DNA from: DATBVX01 sp963705495
Lineage (GTDB): Bacteria > Pseudomonadota > Gammaproteobacteria > Steroidobacterales > Steroidobacteraceae
Direction: 5' to 3'
Assembly (NCBI GenBank): GCA_963705495.1
Contig: CAVPJQ010000015.1
Coordinates: 62,001-126,000, forward strand
Length of the DNA stretch: 64,000 nucleotides
The notes under the pieces were generated by a model that was not told the DNA's origin, searched no databases, and saw only the letters and a list, made by a program, of their open reading frames with translations. The position numbers were made by a program, and so were the translations under genes. Each line of letters opens with the position of its first letter. Position 1 is the stretch's first letter. Below are positions 16,310 through 25,412 of the stretch, in pieces.

Positions 16310-18595
16310 CTAATCACTTCCCTGGGTCAACAGCTCCGGTTCATGGGCTGCACGCGTGACGAGCACCAGTTCCGTCCCGGCCTCGTTCACGGTGACCCGC
16401 ACATGGCCGCCGCCGACCAACTTGCCGAACAGCAGATCCTCGGCCAGCGGGCGCTTGATGTGGTCCTGGATCAGCCGAGCCATCGGCCGGGCGCCCATCT
16501 TCGGGTCATAGCCCTTGCGAGCAATCCAGGTCCTGGCGTCGTCATCCACTGTGAGTGAGACGCCCTTCTGTTCGAGCTGTGTCTCCACCTCGACCAGCAG
16601 CTTGTCCACGACACGCTCGATCGTCTCCGGGCCCAGCGTGCTGAACTGGATGACAGCGTCGATGCGATTGCGGAACTCGGGCGAGAAGATCCTGCGGATC
16701 GCTTCCATGCCGTCGCTGGCCGTGTCGGACTGGGTAAAGCCGATTGCGGGCCGATTCATCTCGAAGGCACCGGCGTTGGTCGTCATCACGATGATGACGT
16801 GGCGAAAATCTGCCTTGCGCCCGTTGTTGTCCGTCAGCGTGCCGTGATCCATCACCTGCAACAACAGGTTGAACACGTCCGGGTGTGCCTTCTCGATCTC
16901 ATCGAGCAGCAGCACCGAATGTGGATGTTTGGTGATCGCTTCGGTCAGCAGCCCCCCCTGGTCAAATCCCACGTATCCCGGAGGCGCGCCGATCAGTCGC
17001 GAAACCGTATGCCGCTCCATGTATTCCGACATGTCGAAGCGGATGAATTCCACGCCCATTGCAATCGCCAGCTGGCGGGTAACTTCAGTCTTCCCGACGC
17101 CCGTGGGTCCGGCAAACAGGAAGGAGCCGACCGGCTTGCGCTGATCACCCAGGCCGGAACGCGACATCTTGATGGCCGCGGCCAGCGCCTCGATCGCCTG
17201 ATCCTGACCGAAGATCACCAGTTTGAGGTTGCGCTCCAGGTTCTTGAGTACGTCCTTGTCGGAAAGCGACACGTTCTTCGGCGGGATACGCGCGATGCGG
17301 GCGACGACATCCTCGATGTTTGCAACCGTGACCGTCGTCGCACGCTCGGCCGGCGGCTTGAGGCGCAGGCTCGCGCCCGCTTCGTCGACGACGTCGATCG
17401 CCTTGTCCGGGAGATGCCGATCGTTGATGTGGCGCGCGGCCAGCTCCGCTGCCGCCTTCAACGATTCGTCCAGGTACTTGACGCCGTGGTGCTCCTCGAA
17501 TTTCGGCTTGAGTCCCAGCAGGATGTCGATGGTCTCGGCAACGCTCGGCTCGGTGACGTCGATCTTCTGGAAACGGCGGGCGAGCGCGTGATCCTTCTCG
17601 AAGATTCCGCGGTATTCGTTGTAGGTGGTCGAGCCAATGCAGCGCAGCTCGCCGTTCGCGAGCACCGGCTTGATCAGGTTCGACGCATCCATCACACCGC
17701 CCGAGGCGGCACCTGCACCGATCACTGTGTGGATCTCGTCAATGAACAGGATGGAGCCTGGATTCTTGCGCAGCTCCGCCAGCACGCCCTTCAGCCGCTT
17801 CTCGAAATCACCGCGATACTTGGTGCCAGCGATGAGCGCTCCCATGTCGAGCGCGTAGATCGTGCAATCGCTCAGGACATCGGGCACCTGTCCCTCGACG
17901 ATCAGCCGCGCCAGGCCTTCGGCGATCGCCGTCTTGCCGACACCAGCCTCGCCGACATAGAGCGGGTTGTTCTTGCGCCGCCGGCACAGGATTTCGATCG
18001 TGCGCTGGACCTCCATGCGCCGGCCGATGAGCGGATCGATCTTTCCGTCGCTCGCCAGCTTGTTCAGATTGGTCGTGTACTTCTCGAGCGGACTCGAGCC
18101 GCCCTCGATCTCGCGCTCACCCTCCGTGGATGGAGCTTCATCCTTGGAGCTCGGCTCATCGCCTACGCGGGTGAGGCCATGAGAGATGTAGTTCACCACG
18201 TCGAGCCGCGCGACATCCTGCATGCTGAGCAGATATGCGGCATGCGATTGCTTTTCGCTGAAGATCGCCACCAGCACGTTGGCGACCGTGACTTCTTTCT
18301 TGCCACTCGACTGCACGTGAAACACAGCCCGCTGCAGGACCCGCTGGAACCCCAGCGTCGGCTGGACCTCGCGATCGTCGTCTTCCGGGAGGCGTGGCGT
18401 CGTCTGCTCGATGAATGCAGCCAGGTCGCCCTTGAGCTTCGTCATGTCAGCGCCGCAGGCACGCAGGATCTCGCGCACCTTGGGAGTATCGAGGATCGCC
18501 AGCAGCAGGTGCTCCACCGTCATGAATTCATGACGCGCTTCGCGAGCGTTCTGAAACGCTTCGTTCAGGCAGTATTCAAGCTCGTTGCTCAGCAC
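16310..18595 (-). CDS. clpA: ATP-dependent Clp protease ATP-binding subunit ClpA
   Basis: About 761 residues. AAA+ unfoldase that feeds substrates to ClpP, with ClpS as the N-degron adaptor. N-domain (LEYCLNEAFQNAREARHEFMTVEHLLLAIL), D1 with Walker A GEAGVGKTA, and D2 with GPTGVGKTEV and the ClpA-type C-terminus. I prefer the GTG at 18595, two bases after the clpS stop, because it aligns with the MLSKELE start of known ClpA and has a GGAAGAG upstream. An alternative GTG at 18619 would overlap clpS and add eight residues. The D2 loop sequence can engage ClpP, but clpP itself is not in the window. Confidence 0.95.
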   Translation of the reverse strand: MLSNELEYCLNEAFQNAREARHEFMTVEHLLLAILDTPKVREILRACGADMTKLKGDLAAFIEQTTPRLPEDDDREVQPTLGFQRVLQRAVFHVQSSGKKEVTVANVLVAIFSEKQSHAAYLLSMQDVARLDVVNYISHGLTRVGDEPSSKDEAPSTEGEREIEGGSSPLEKYTTNLNKLASDGKIDPLIGRRMEVQRTIEILCRRRKNNPLYVGEAGVGKTAIAEGLARLIVEGQVPDVLSDCTIYALDMGALIAGTKYRGDFEKRLKGVLAELRKNPGSILFIDEIHTVIGAGAASGGVMDASNLIKPVLANGELRCIGSTTYNEYRGIFEKDHALARRFQKIDVTEPSVAETIDILLGLKPKFEEHHGVKYLDESLKAAAELAARHINDRHLPDKAIDVVDEAGASLRLKPPAERATTVTVANIEDVVARIARIPPKNVSLSDKDVLKNLERNLKLVIFGQDQAIEALAAAIKMSRSGLGDQRKPVGSFLFAGPTGVGKTEVTRQLAIAMGVEFIRFDMSEYMERHTVSRLIGAPPGYVGFDQGGLLTEAITKHPHSVLLLDEIEKAHPDVFNLLLQVMDHGTLTDNNGRKADFRHVIIVMTTNAGAFEMNRPAIGFTQSDTASDGMEAIRRIFSPEFRNRIDAVIQFSTLGPETIERVVDKLLVEVETQLEQKGVSLTVDDDARTWIARKGYDPKMGARPMARLIQDHIKRPLAEDLLFGKLVGGGHVRVTVNEAGTELVLVTRAAHEPELLTQGSD

Positions 18596-18597
18596 TG

Positions 18598-18918
18598 TCA
18601 GGTCTCTTCCATCGTGCACAACAGCGGATGCTGGTGTTGCCTCGCATAGGTCGTCACTTGGGCCACTTTGGTCTCGGCAATCTCAAACGTAAACACTCCA
18701 CACACGCCCTTACCCTTTGTATGCACTTCCAGCATCACCCGCGTCGCCGTGGTGCGGTCCAGGCCGAAGACACGTTCCAGCACGTCGACCACGAACTCCA
18801 TTGGCGTGTAATCGTCGTTCAGCAGCACGACCTGGTAGAGCGGTGGACGCTTGAGGCGCGGTTTGGCCTCTTCCACCAGCAACCCGGATCCTGTCTGCCC
18901 CTGTTCCTCCTCGCCCAT
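18598..18918 (-). CDS. clpS: ATP-dependent Clp protease adaptor ClpS
   Basis: 106 residues from ATG 18918. Adaptor that delivers N-degron substrates to ClpA. The conserved core runs from PPLYQVVLLNDDYTPMEFVVDVL to ATRVMLEVHTKGKGVCGVF, with the NDD-TPMEFV residues and the MLxVHxxG substrate-pocket helix visible. A C-terminal AxxHQHPLxCTME-like tail is also typical. The N-terminal 25 residues are variable. The open frame extends upstream to 18972, but that part is not conserved. Stop is two bases before the preferred clpA start, implying translational coupling. Confidence 0.95.
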   Translation of the reverse strand: MGEEEQGQTGSGLLVEEAKPRLKRPPLYQVVLLNDDYTPMEFVVDVLERVFGLDRTTATRVMLEVHTKGKGVCGVFTFEIAETKVAQVTTYARQHQHPLLCTMEET

Positions 18919-19000
18919 ATCGACCGTGCACGGCCTCGCGCGTTCGCTTGCACGCTCATCGTCGCCACACACTTCGGCAATCTGGATGCAAGCGAAGCGA

Positions 19001-19029
19001 TTTATAGGGCGCGTCGACCCTCAACACAA
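19001..19029 (-). promoter_or_regulatory. Candidate promoter for clpS-clpA
   Basis: On the minus strand, TTGTGT (19029-19024) and TATAAA (19006-19001) are separated by 17 bases, about 83 bases upstream of the clpS ATG. The -10 matches five of six consensus bases; the -35 is weaker. Confidence 0.4.
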
Positions 19030-19218
19030 GTGCGCAGGCTGGGTGTTGATTGTGTGCATTCGGCGACATCACCCCAAATTGACGAGCGCTCGTTGAAGCA
19101 CTGATCGAGATGCCCGCACCGATGCAATTCCCGCACCGTTTCGCTGCCTTGATGACCGCTCGTTGACATATCTTTAGCCGTCTCGGGCGCGTGTTGGAAT
19201 CCAAGGGAAAACAATTGC

Positions 19219-19248
19219 TTGAGAGCAAACCTGTAGAACCCGTATGAT
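19219..19248 (+). promoter_or_regulatory. Candidate promoter for gspCDEF
   Basis: TTGAGA (19219-19224) and TATGAT (19243-19248) are separated by 18 bases. The expected start point near 19255 leaves a leader of about 50 bases before the gspC ATG at 19306. Both hexamers are close to the sigma-70 consensus. Confidence 0.5.
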
Positions 19249-19305
19249 TACCCAAATCTCATCCGGCCGGTGCCTGCGCGCCGGCGCGGTAGTTCGACAG
19301 CGCCA

Positions 19306-20316
19306 ATGAATGCAAGCTCACTGCTCGGCAGCATCAAGGAATTCAACCCTGAATCGCTGCTAGGCCATGTCACTGCGCGGCTACCGCAGATCGTCACGTG
19401 GCTACTCGCCGTGGCAATTGGAATTCAGGCGGCGTTGATCGTGCGTGATCTGCTGCCACGATCCGCACCGGCTGCAGCCGCAAGCGTGGCCGGCTCGACA
19501 GTCTCTTCGATACCGCCGGCGCGGGCCGGGCAATCTGTCGATGCACAAAGCATCATCAATGCCCACGTGTTTGGCGTTGCCGCGCCAGACGCCGAGACGA
19601 AGGCCGATCCGTCCGATGCACCCGAGACGCGCCTCAGCCTGGTGCTCGCCGGAACGATTGCATCCAGCGATCCGAAGGGTGGACTCGGCATCATTGGCGA
19701 GACCGCCGCGACCGCCAAAGTATACAAAGTTGGTGACAGCATCGTGGGCGGGGCGCGGCTCAATGCGGTATATGACGACCGTGTGATCCTGGAGCGAGGC
19801 GGTCAGCTGGAGGCATTGCTGCTACCACGCGAGTATCGAGGCGGGGCTGGCGCAAACCCGGCTCTGTCGGCGCGCCCGATCGCGAATGCACCGGCCGGCG
19901 CGGGCGCTGAGGTCGCAGATCGGGTCCGACGCCTGATCGCGCAGGACCCTGGATCTGTCGCCGAGATCATGCGGCCGCAGCCGGTGTTCACGAATGGCCA
20001 GCAGCGCGGCTATCGCGTGTTTCCGGGTCGCAACCGGCAGCAGTTCACACGGCTCGGGCTGCGCCCAGGAGATCTCGTGATGTCAATTAACGGTACGCCC
20101 CTCGATGATCCCCAGCGCGGAATGGAGATCTTCAGGTCCATCAGCAGCGCGGACCAGGTGCGGGTAACGGTCGAGCGCAACGGCAAGCCGCAGGAGCTGG
20201 TGCTCAACATGGCACAAATCGCTGATGAACTACCGGAGGATCAGGCGAGCGCCGAGGGCATGGTCCCGATGGATCAGGCTGCTCCGATGCCGCCGGATCC
20301 CAACAACGAGGACTGA
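19306..20316 (+). CDS. gspC: Type II secretion system protein GspC
   Basis: 336 residues. Inner-membrane clamp protein of the type II secretion system that links the platform to the secretin GspD. One transmembrane helix at about 26-44 (IVTWLLAVAIGIQAALIV), a Pro/Ala linker, the HR (homology region) around 85-165 (LVLAGTIAS, GDSIVGGARLNAVYDDRVILERGG), and a C-terminal PDZ domain around 225-312 (YRVFPGRNRQQFTRLGLRPGDLVMSINGTPLDD). ATG 19306 is chosen since it precedes the anchor directly; the ORF start at 19270 adds an unlikely basic stretch. First gene of a gspC-D-E-F run. Confidence 0.92.
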   Translation: MNASSLLGSIKEFNPESLLGHVTARLPQIVTWLLAVAIGIQAALIVRDLLPRSAPAAAASVAGSTVSSIPPARAGQSVDAQSIINAHVFGVAAPDAETKADPSDAPETRLSLVLAGTIASSDPKGGLGIIGETAATAKVYKVGDSIVGGARLNAVYDDRVILERGGQLEALLLPREYRGGAGANPALSARPIANAPAGAGAEVADRVRRLIAQDPGSVAEIMRPQPVFTNGQQRGYRVFPGRNRQQFTRLGLRPGDLVMSINGTPLDDPQRGMEIFRSISSADQVRVTVERNGKPQELVLNMAQIADELPEDQASAEGMVPMDQAAPMPPDPNNED

Positions 20317-20367
20317 CCCTGCGCGGGCTGTGCGACGCAATCGTATGAATCAGAGGCCTCAGTAGAC

Positions 20368-22512
20368 ATGAAAACGATATCCACTCAGGCCGAAAGTCGT
20401 GCGCGCCTGCCGCGATCCTGCCTGCCTGCCGCCCTTGCGGCGTGGGTCATGTGTTCCCTCGCATTCGCTCAGGGCGAACCGACGATCACTCCGAACTACA
20501 AGGATGCAGACCTCGCGCAGATCGTCGAAGCGGTGAGTGAGATCACCGGCAAGAACTTCATCGTCGATCCTCGTGTCCGCGCGCAGGTCACGATGCTCTC
20601 GCACACGCCCATGACGCCCGACGCGTTCTACCAGGCGTTCCTGGCGATCCTGCAGGTGCACGGATTCGTTGCAGTGCCCGCGGGCAAGATCATCAAGATC
20701 ATTCCGGATGCCAACGCACGCCAGGTCCCGGGCGATGATCTGCCGGACCGGATCAGCTCCTCCTCCGATGAAATCGTCACGGAGGTCATTGCAGTCAAGA
20801 ACGTCAGCGCTGCGCAACTGGTCCCTGTGCTGCGGCCCCTGATTCCTCAGTACGGGCATTTCACCGCCTACCCCGGCTCGAACATGCTGATCATTTCCGA
20901 TCGCGCCAACAACGTGAACCGGATCGTGCGCATCATCCAGCGCATCGATCAGAGTGGCGACGAGGAAGTGGACGTCATGCCTCTCGAGCATGCCTCCGCC
21001 GCGGAAGTCGTGCGAGTCGTCAACTCCCTGTATCCGGCACAGGCTGCGGAAGGTGGTGCCGGGGCCCGCATGGTCGCCGATGAGCGCACCAACAGCGTCC
21101 TGATCAGCGGCGAGAAATCACAGCGCCTGCGAATCAAGGCGCTCGTCGCCCACCTGGACACTCCACTCGAGTCCGGCGGCGACACGCAGGTGCGCTACCT
21201 GCGCTTTGCCGATGCCGAGAAGCTCGCCGCCAAGCTCAAGGAGCAGGCGACGGTCACCGCTGCAACGACCCAGGGCGCTGCCCCTGCCGGGGGGGCTGCC
21301 GCTGCGGCCGCGCAGGTCGACAAGAACATCACCATCTGGGCGGAGCCGGAGACCAACGCCCTGGTCATCACCGCGCCCCCCAAGGTGATGCGGGCCCTGA
21401 TGACGGTCATCGACAAGCTCGACATTCGCCGCGCCCAGGTGCTGCTCGAGTCGATTCTGGTGGAGGTCTCCGCAGACAAGACCGTCGACCTTGGCGTCAA
21501 CTGGGCAATTGATGGCAGCCAGGACAGCAATGCGGTCGGCGGGTTCATTCAACCCATCGGCGGCACCAGCATCGTGGATCTCGCACGAGCCATCAACGAC
21601 CCATCGACGGCCACCTCGGTACCCACCGGCCTGAGCGTCGGCGTTGGGCGCATCATGGATTCGGGCACGAACTTCGCTGCGATCCTGCGCGCCCTGCGGA
21701 CCGATTCGGACAACAACATCATCGCGACGCCGCAGATCGTGACCATGGACAACCAGGAGGCGGAGATCAAGGTCGCCCAGGAAGTGCCGTTCCTCACCGG
21801 GCAGTACGCCAACACGGGCAGCCAGGTTCCAGGCGTGAATCCGTTCCAGACGATTCAACGCGAAGAGGTGGGCAATATCCTCAAGATCACGCCGTCGATC
21901 GCGAGTGAAGGTGACCTCGTGATCCTCAAGATCTCGCAGGAGGCTTCCAATGTCGCGGCCAACTCGTTCAATGCCGTGGACCTCGTCACCAACAAGCGCA
22001 CGATCACCACCAATGTGCTCATCGAGGACGGCGGCATCATCGTGCTGGGTGGACTGATCGCGGACCAGGTCACGGGCAGCGAGCAGCGTGTGCCGATCCT
22101 AGGGCACATCCCTCTCATCGGCGAGCTGTTCCGGGTACGCAATACGCAGCGGCACAAGAGCAACCTCATGTTCTTCATCCGCCCCAAGATCCTGCGCGAC
22201 GGCGTGCAGACGGCGGTCGAGACCAACACCAAGTACAACAACCTGCGCGACCAGCAGCTCAAGCTCCACAACGGCAAGGCCCCGCTTCTGCCGTTCGAGA
22301 AGCAACCCGTGCTCGCGCCGCCACCGGCCCCGCCGGCTGCCCAGCCCTCTGCGCCTCCGAGCTCGGCCCCCCAGTTGCCGCCGGGGAAGGCGACCGAAAA
22401 GGAACCGCCGGGTGCCAGCACCACGCCGCTCGGCTCGGCGCCTGCGGAGCCCGCGACGGCGCCGCCGCCCGAATCGCCCAAACAGCAAGATTCCGCCACC
22501 CCGAGTGGCTAG
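20368..22512 (+). CDS. gspD: Type II secretion system secretin GspD
   Basis: 714 residues. Outer-membrane secretin channel. Signal peptide at 1-34 (cleavage after a CSLAFAQ-type end), N0 domain (ITPNYKDADLAQIVEAVSEITGKNFIVDPRVR), N1-N3 domains, then the secretin core from about 380, with VPFLTG, the RTITTNVLIEDGGIIVLGGL segment and HIPLIGELFR. The last 90 residues are a long Pro/Ala-rich tail, which may be a pilotin-binding S-domain substitute or a disordered extension. It is 51 bases after gspC and 7 bases before gspE. Confidence 0.96.
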   Translation: MKTISTQAESRARLPRSCLPAALAAWVMCSLAFAQGEPTITPNYKDADLAQIVEAVSEITGKNFIVDPRVRAQVTMLSHTPMTPDAFYQAFLAILQVHGFVAVPAGKIIKIIPDANARQVPGDDLPDRISSSSDEIVTEVIAVKNVSAAQLVPVLRPLIPQYGHFTAYPGSNMLIISDRANNVNRIVRIIQRIDQSGDEEVDVMPLEHASAAEVVRVVNSLYPAQAAEGGAGARMVADERTNSVLISGEKSQRLRIKALVAHLDTPLESGGDTQVRYLRFADAEKLAAKLKEQATVTAATTQGAAPAGGAAAAAAQVDKNITIWAEPETNALVITAPPKVMRALMTVIDKLDIRRAQVLLESILVEVSADKTVDLGVNWAIDGSQDSNAVGGFIQPIGGTSIVDLARAINDPSTATSVPTGLSVGVGRIMDSGTNFAAILRALRTDSDNNIIATPQIVTMDNQEAEIKVAQEVPFLTGQYANTGSQVPGVNPFQTIQREEVGNILKITPSIASEGDLVILKISQEASNVAANSFNAVDLVTNKRTITTNVLIEDGGIIVLGGLIADQVTGSEQRVPILGHIPLIGELFRVRNTQRHKSNLMFFIRPKILRDGVQTAVETNTKYNNLRDQQLKLHNGKAPLLPFEKQPVLAPPPAPPAAQPSAPPSSAPQLPPGKATEKEPPGASTTPLGSAPAEPATAPPPESPKQQDSATPSG

Positions 22513-22519
22513 GCCGGCA

Positions 22520-24019
22520 ATGGATCAGGCGATCAGCAGCAACACCAGGCCGGAGCGGGAACGTCGCTTGTCGTTCACATTTGCGAAGCGCCACGGAGTG
22601 CTCGTCAGCGGGATCGAGAACGGAATCGCCCGCACGGTGTACCGCGCCGACGCCTCCCCGCTGAGCGTCGCGGAGCTGCGCCGCTTCATCGGCGTTCCCC
22701 TGAAGCTCGAGCGCGTCGAGCCCGAGGCTTTCGATGCGTTACTGCGCCAGATCTATGAAACCGGTTCCAACGCCGCGATGCAGATGGTCGAGGGATTCGA
22801 AGACACTACGGACCTCGCTCACCTCGCACAGGAACTGCCGGAACCCTCCGACCTGCTGGAGAGCGAAGACGACGCGCCCGTCATCCGGCTGATCAACGCC
22901 GTGCTCACGCAGGCGGTCAAGGAAAACGCTTCCGACATTCATATCGAACCGTTCGAGAACCGCCTGGTAGTGCGCTTTCGCGTCGACGGCGTGCTGCGGG
23001 AGGTCTTGCAATCGCGCCGCGCGGTGGCGCCGCTCGTGGTATCGCGCATCAAGGTCATGTCGAAGCTCGACATCGCCGAGAAGCGCCTGCCCCAGGACGG
23101 ACGCATCAGCTTGCGGGTCGCCGGGCGCGCGGTCGATGTGCGCGTTTCGACGATTCCAGCCGGCCATGGCGAACGCGTGGTGCTGCGTCTGCTCGACAAG
23201 CAGGCCGGGCGGCTGGATCTCGGGTCGCTCGGCATGGATCCCGACACCCAGCACACCATGGATGAACTGATCCACAAGCCCCACGGCATCATCCTCGTCA
23301 CCGGGCCCACGGGTTCAGGCAAGACCACCACGCTTTACGCGGCGCTCGAGCGCATCAACGACAACACGCGCAACATCATGACGGTCGAGGATCCGATCGA
23401 GTACTACATCGACGGCATCGGCCAGACCCAGGTCAATACCAAGGTCGAGATGACCTTTGCGCGCGGCCTGCGCGCGATCCTGCGCCAGGACCCGGACGTG
23501 GTGATGGTCGGCGAGATCCGCGACGTCGAGACCGCGCAGATCGCGGTGCAGGCGAGTCTCACCGGCCACCTGGTGCTTTCGACGTTGCACACCAACACCG
23601 CGGTCGGCGCCGTCACGCGCCTGCGTGACATGGGCGTCGAGCCGTTCCTGCTGTCCTCGAGTCTCATCGGCGTGCTGGCGCAGCGCCTGGTGCGGGTGCT
23701 GAATCCCGACAGCCGCCAGGAGTATGTCGGCGGTGAATACGAACGGCGCTTGCTCAACCTGCCGGCCGATACTCCCGCGCCGCACCTGTTTCGGCCCGGC
23801 AACGATGCCGCGGGCGGCTATCGCGGCCGTACCGGGATCTACGAACTGGTCAGCGTCGACGACACGATGCGCACGATGATTCATGACGGGGCCGGGGAGC
23901 ACGAGCTCGACCGCTACGCCCGCACCTTCAGTCCCAGCATCCGGGACGACGGCCGTGCCAAGGTCATCGCGGGCGAGACCTCGCTCGAAGAGCTCCTCCG
24001 TGTCACGCGCGAGGATTGA
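22520..24019 (+). CDS. gspE: Type II secretion system ATPase GspE, cysteine-free
   Basis: 499 residues. Cytoplasmic hexameric ATPase driving pseudopilus assembly. N-terminal domain shows the GspE pattern (LPLSF-like start, NGIARTVYRADASPLSVAELRR), then Asp box DIHIEPF, Walker A GPTGSGKTTT (from residue 262), Walker B, and His box (TLHTN). The zinc-binding CxxC-n-CxxC module that normally sits between RVL and GYRGRTG is replaced: NPDS occupies residues 395-398 where CPxC is expected, and no Cys occurs in the second pair or anywhere in the protein. ATG 22520 starts 7 bases after gspD. Function as GspE is well supported; loss of the zinc site is notable. Confidence 0.94.
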   Translation: MDQAISSNTRPERERRLSFTFAKRHGVLVSGIENGIARTVYRADASPLSVAELRRFIGVPLKLERVEPEAFDALLRQIYETGSNAAMQMVEGFEDTTDLAHLAQELPEPSDLLESEDDAPVIRLINAVLTQAVKENASDIHIEPFENRLVVRFRVDGVLREVLQSRRAVAPLVVSRIKVMSKLDIAEKRLPQDGRISLRVAGRAVDVRVSTIPAGHGERVVLRLLDKQAGRLDLGSLGMDPDTQHTMDELIHKPHGIILVTGPTGSGKTTTLYAALERINDNTRNIMTVEDPIEYYIDGIGQTQVNTKVEMTFARGLRAILRQDPDVVMVGEIRDVETAQIAVQASLTGHLVLSTLHTNTAVGAVTRLRDMGVEPFLLSSSLIGVLAQRLVRVLNPDSRQEYVGGEYERRLLNLPADTPAPHLFRPGNDAAGGYRGRTGIYELVSVDDTMRTMIHDGAGEHELDRYARTFSPSIRDDGRAKVIAGETSLEELLRVTRED

Positions 24020-24080
24020 CCGACATCCTGCCCCTGTCTCCTGCGGCTGGCGCGCAGGAGACACCCACGGAGATTGACGG

Positions 24081-25301
24081 TTGGGCGCATTCGAATACAC
24101 GGCCGTCGACACGACCGGCCGCGAACGCAAGGGTGTCATCGAGGGCGATACCGCGCGCCAGGTCCGCCAGCTGTTGCGCGAGCAAAAGCTCCTGCCGGTC
24201 AATGTCTCCGAGGTCGTGCAGACCGAATCGCGTCGCCAGCAGAGCTTCGGGATCGGAATCGCACGCGGAATCTCCTCCGTCGATCTTGCCCTGCTCACCC
24301 GGCAGCTCGCGACGCTGGTGCGTTCCGGCCTGCCACTCGAGGAATCACTGCTGGCCGTTTCGCAGCAGACCGAGAAGCCGCGCATCAAGAGCATCCTGCT
24401 CGGCGTGCGCTCGCGCGTCATGGAGGGCCACACGCTCGCCGATGGATTCGCCGAATTTCCCCAGGTGTTTCCGGAGATCTACTGCGCGACCGTAGCCGCT
24501 GGTGAGCAGTCGGGACGCCTGGACACGGTCCTTGAGCGCCTGGCGGATTACACCGAGAACCGCCAGGTAATTCGCCAGAAGGTGAGCAATGCCCTTGTCT
24601 ATCCGGTCGCGCTCACCGTCATGTGCTTCAGCATCGTCTCCGTGCTGATGGTGTTCGTGGTGCCAAAGGTGGTCAAGGTGTTCGAGACGAGCAAGCGCGA
24701 GCTTCCGCTCGCCACGCGAATCCTGATCGGCTCCAGCGATTTCTTCCGCGAATATGGGATTTACGCCCTGATCCTCCTGGCTGTGCTTGGCTGGCTCACC
24801 GTGCGCCACCTGCGCCGCGAGGGACCAAAGCGCCAGTTTCATCACGCGCTGCTGCGCATCCCGCTGATCGGCCGCCTGGTTCGCGGCGTGAACACGGCGC
24901 GCTTCACCCGCACGTTCAGCATCCTGACCGCGAGCGCCGTGCCGGTCCTCGAGAGCCTGCGCATCTCTGCAGAGGTCGTTACCAACGTCCCGATGCGCGA
25001 GGCCGTCAGTGAAGCCAGCGAACGGATTCGCGAGGGCTCGCCGATCGGCAAGTCGCTCGGCGCCAGCCGCCTGTTCCCGCCCATGACGATTCACCTGATC
25101 TCGAGCGGCGAGACCAGCGGTGAACTCGAAACGATGCTGGAACGGGCGGCCACCAACCAGGAGCGCGAGCTGGACGGGCTGATCGGCACGCTGCTGGGCC
25201 TGATGGGGCCGGTGCTGATCGTGTTCATGGGGCTACTGGTGATGGGCATCGTCTTTGCATTGCTCCTGCCCATTTTCCAGCTCAATGAGCTGGTGCACTG
25301 A
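24081..25301 (+). CDS. gspF: Type II secretion system inner-membrane protein GspF
   Basis: 406 residues. Polytopic platform protein of the T2SS. Two T2SSF domains are seen (about 72-195 and 275-398), each with the FTRTF/LLTRQLATLVRSGLPLEESL type motif, and three transmembrane helices near 170-195, 220-240 and 372-400. The start is a TTG at 24081 with GGAG eight bases upstream; it gives MGAFEYTAVDTTGRERKG, the conserved GspF N-terminus. The usual gspG pseudopilin gene does not follow; the next gene is unrelated, so the remaining T2SS genes must be elsewhere. Confidence 0.94.
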   Translation: MGAFEYTAVDTTGRERKGVIEGDTARQVRQLLREQKLLPVNVSEVVQTESRRQQSFGIGIARGISSVDLALLTRQLATLVRSGLPLEESLLAVSQQTEKPRIKSILLGVRSRVMEGHTLADGFAEFPQVFPEIYCATVAAGEQSGRLDTVLERLADYTENRQVIRQKVSNALVYPVALTVMCFSIVSVLMVFVVPKVVKVFETSKRELPLATRILIGSSDFFREYGIYALILLAVLGWLTVRHLRREGPKRQFHHALLRIPLIGRLVRGVNTARFTRTFSILTASAVPVLESLRISAEVVTNVPMREAVSEASERIREGSPIGKSLGASRLFPPMTIHLISSGETSGELETMLERAATNQERELDGLIGTLLGLMGPVLIVFMGLLVMGIVFALLLPIFQLNELVH

Positions 25302-25330
25302 TTCCGGACAAGGTTCTGCCAAGAACGCAC

Positions 25331-25359
25331 TTGCCTCGCCCTGCGATTCGCTTTATAAC
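25331..25359 (+). promoter_or_regulatory. Candidate promoter for the small acidic protein gene
   Basis: TTGCCT (25331-25336) and TATAAC (25354-25359) are separated by exactly 17 bases, after gspF. The predicted start point near 25366 lies about 47 bases before the ATG at 25413, so this gene is probably transcribed separately from the gsp genes. Confidence 0.5.
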
Positions 25360-25412
25360 CGCGCGCGTTGCGATCCACTGTCGGTGTTGCGAAATCGCGA
25401 CGGTGCGTGTCG

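Larger units (their letters stand above)
18919..19305. other. 387-base divergent intergenic region between clpS and gspC
   Basis: No convincing gene. It holds candidate promoters for both sides (listed separately). A ten-base direct repeat CGCTCGTTGA occurs at 19087-19096 and 19157-19166, 70 bases apart. The first copy overlaps the palindrome GAGCGCTC (19085-19092). A consensus TTGACA at 19163 has no -10 at normal spacing. These repeats could be regulator binding sites, but that is speculative. The stretch looks less GC-rich than the flanking genes. Confidence 0.5.

Noticed and set aside
16799..18649. 616-codon open frame on the plus strand opposite clpA
   Set aside because: It lies fully antisense to clpA, has no recognisable domain, and long antisense frames are expected in GC-rich coding DNA.
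19087..19166. Direct repeat as an integration (att) site
   Set aside because: No integrase, mobile gene or composition change flanks it.
19163..19168. Perfect TTGACA -35 box
   Set aside because: No -10-like hexamer at 16-18 bases; a better promoter lies at 19219-19248.
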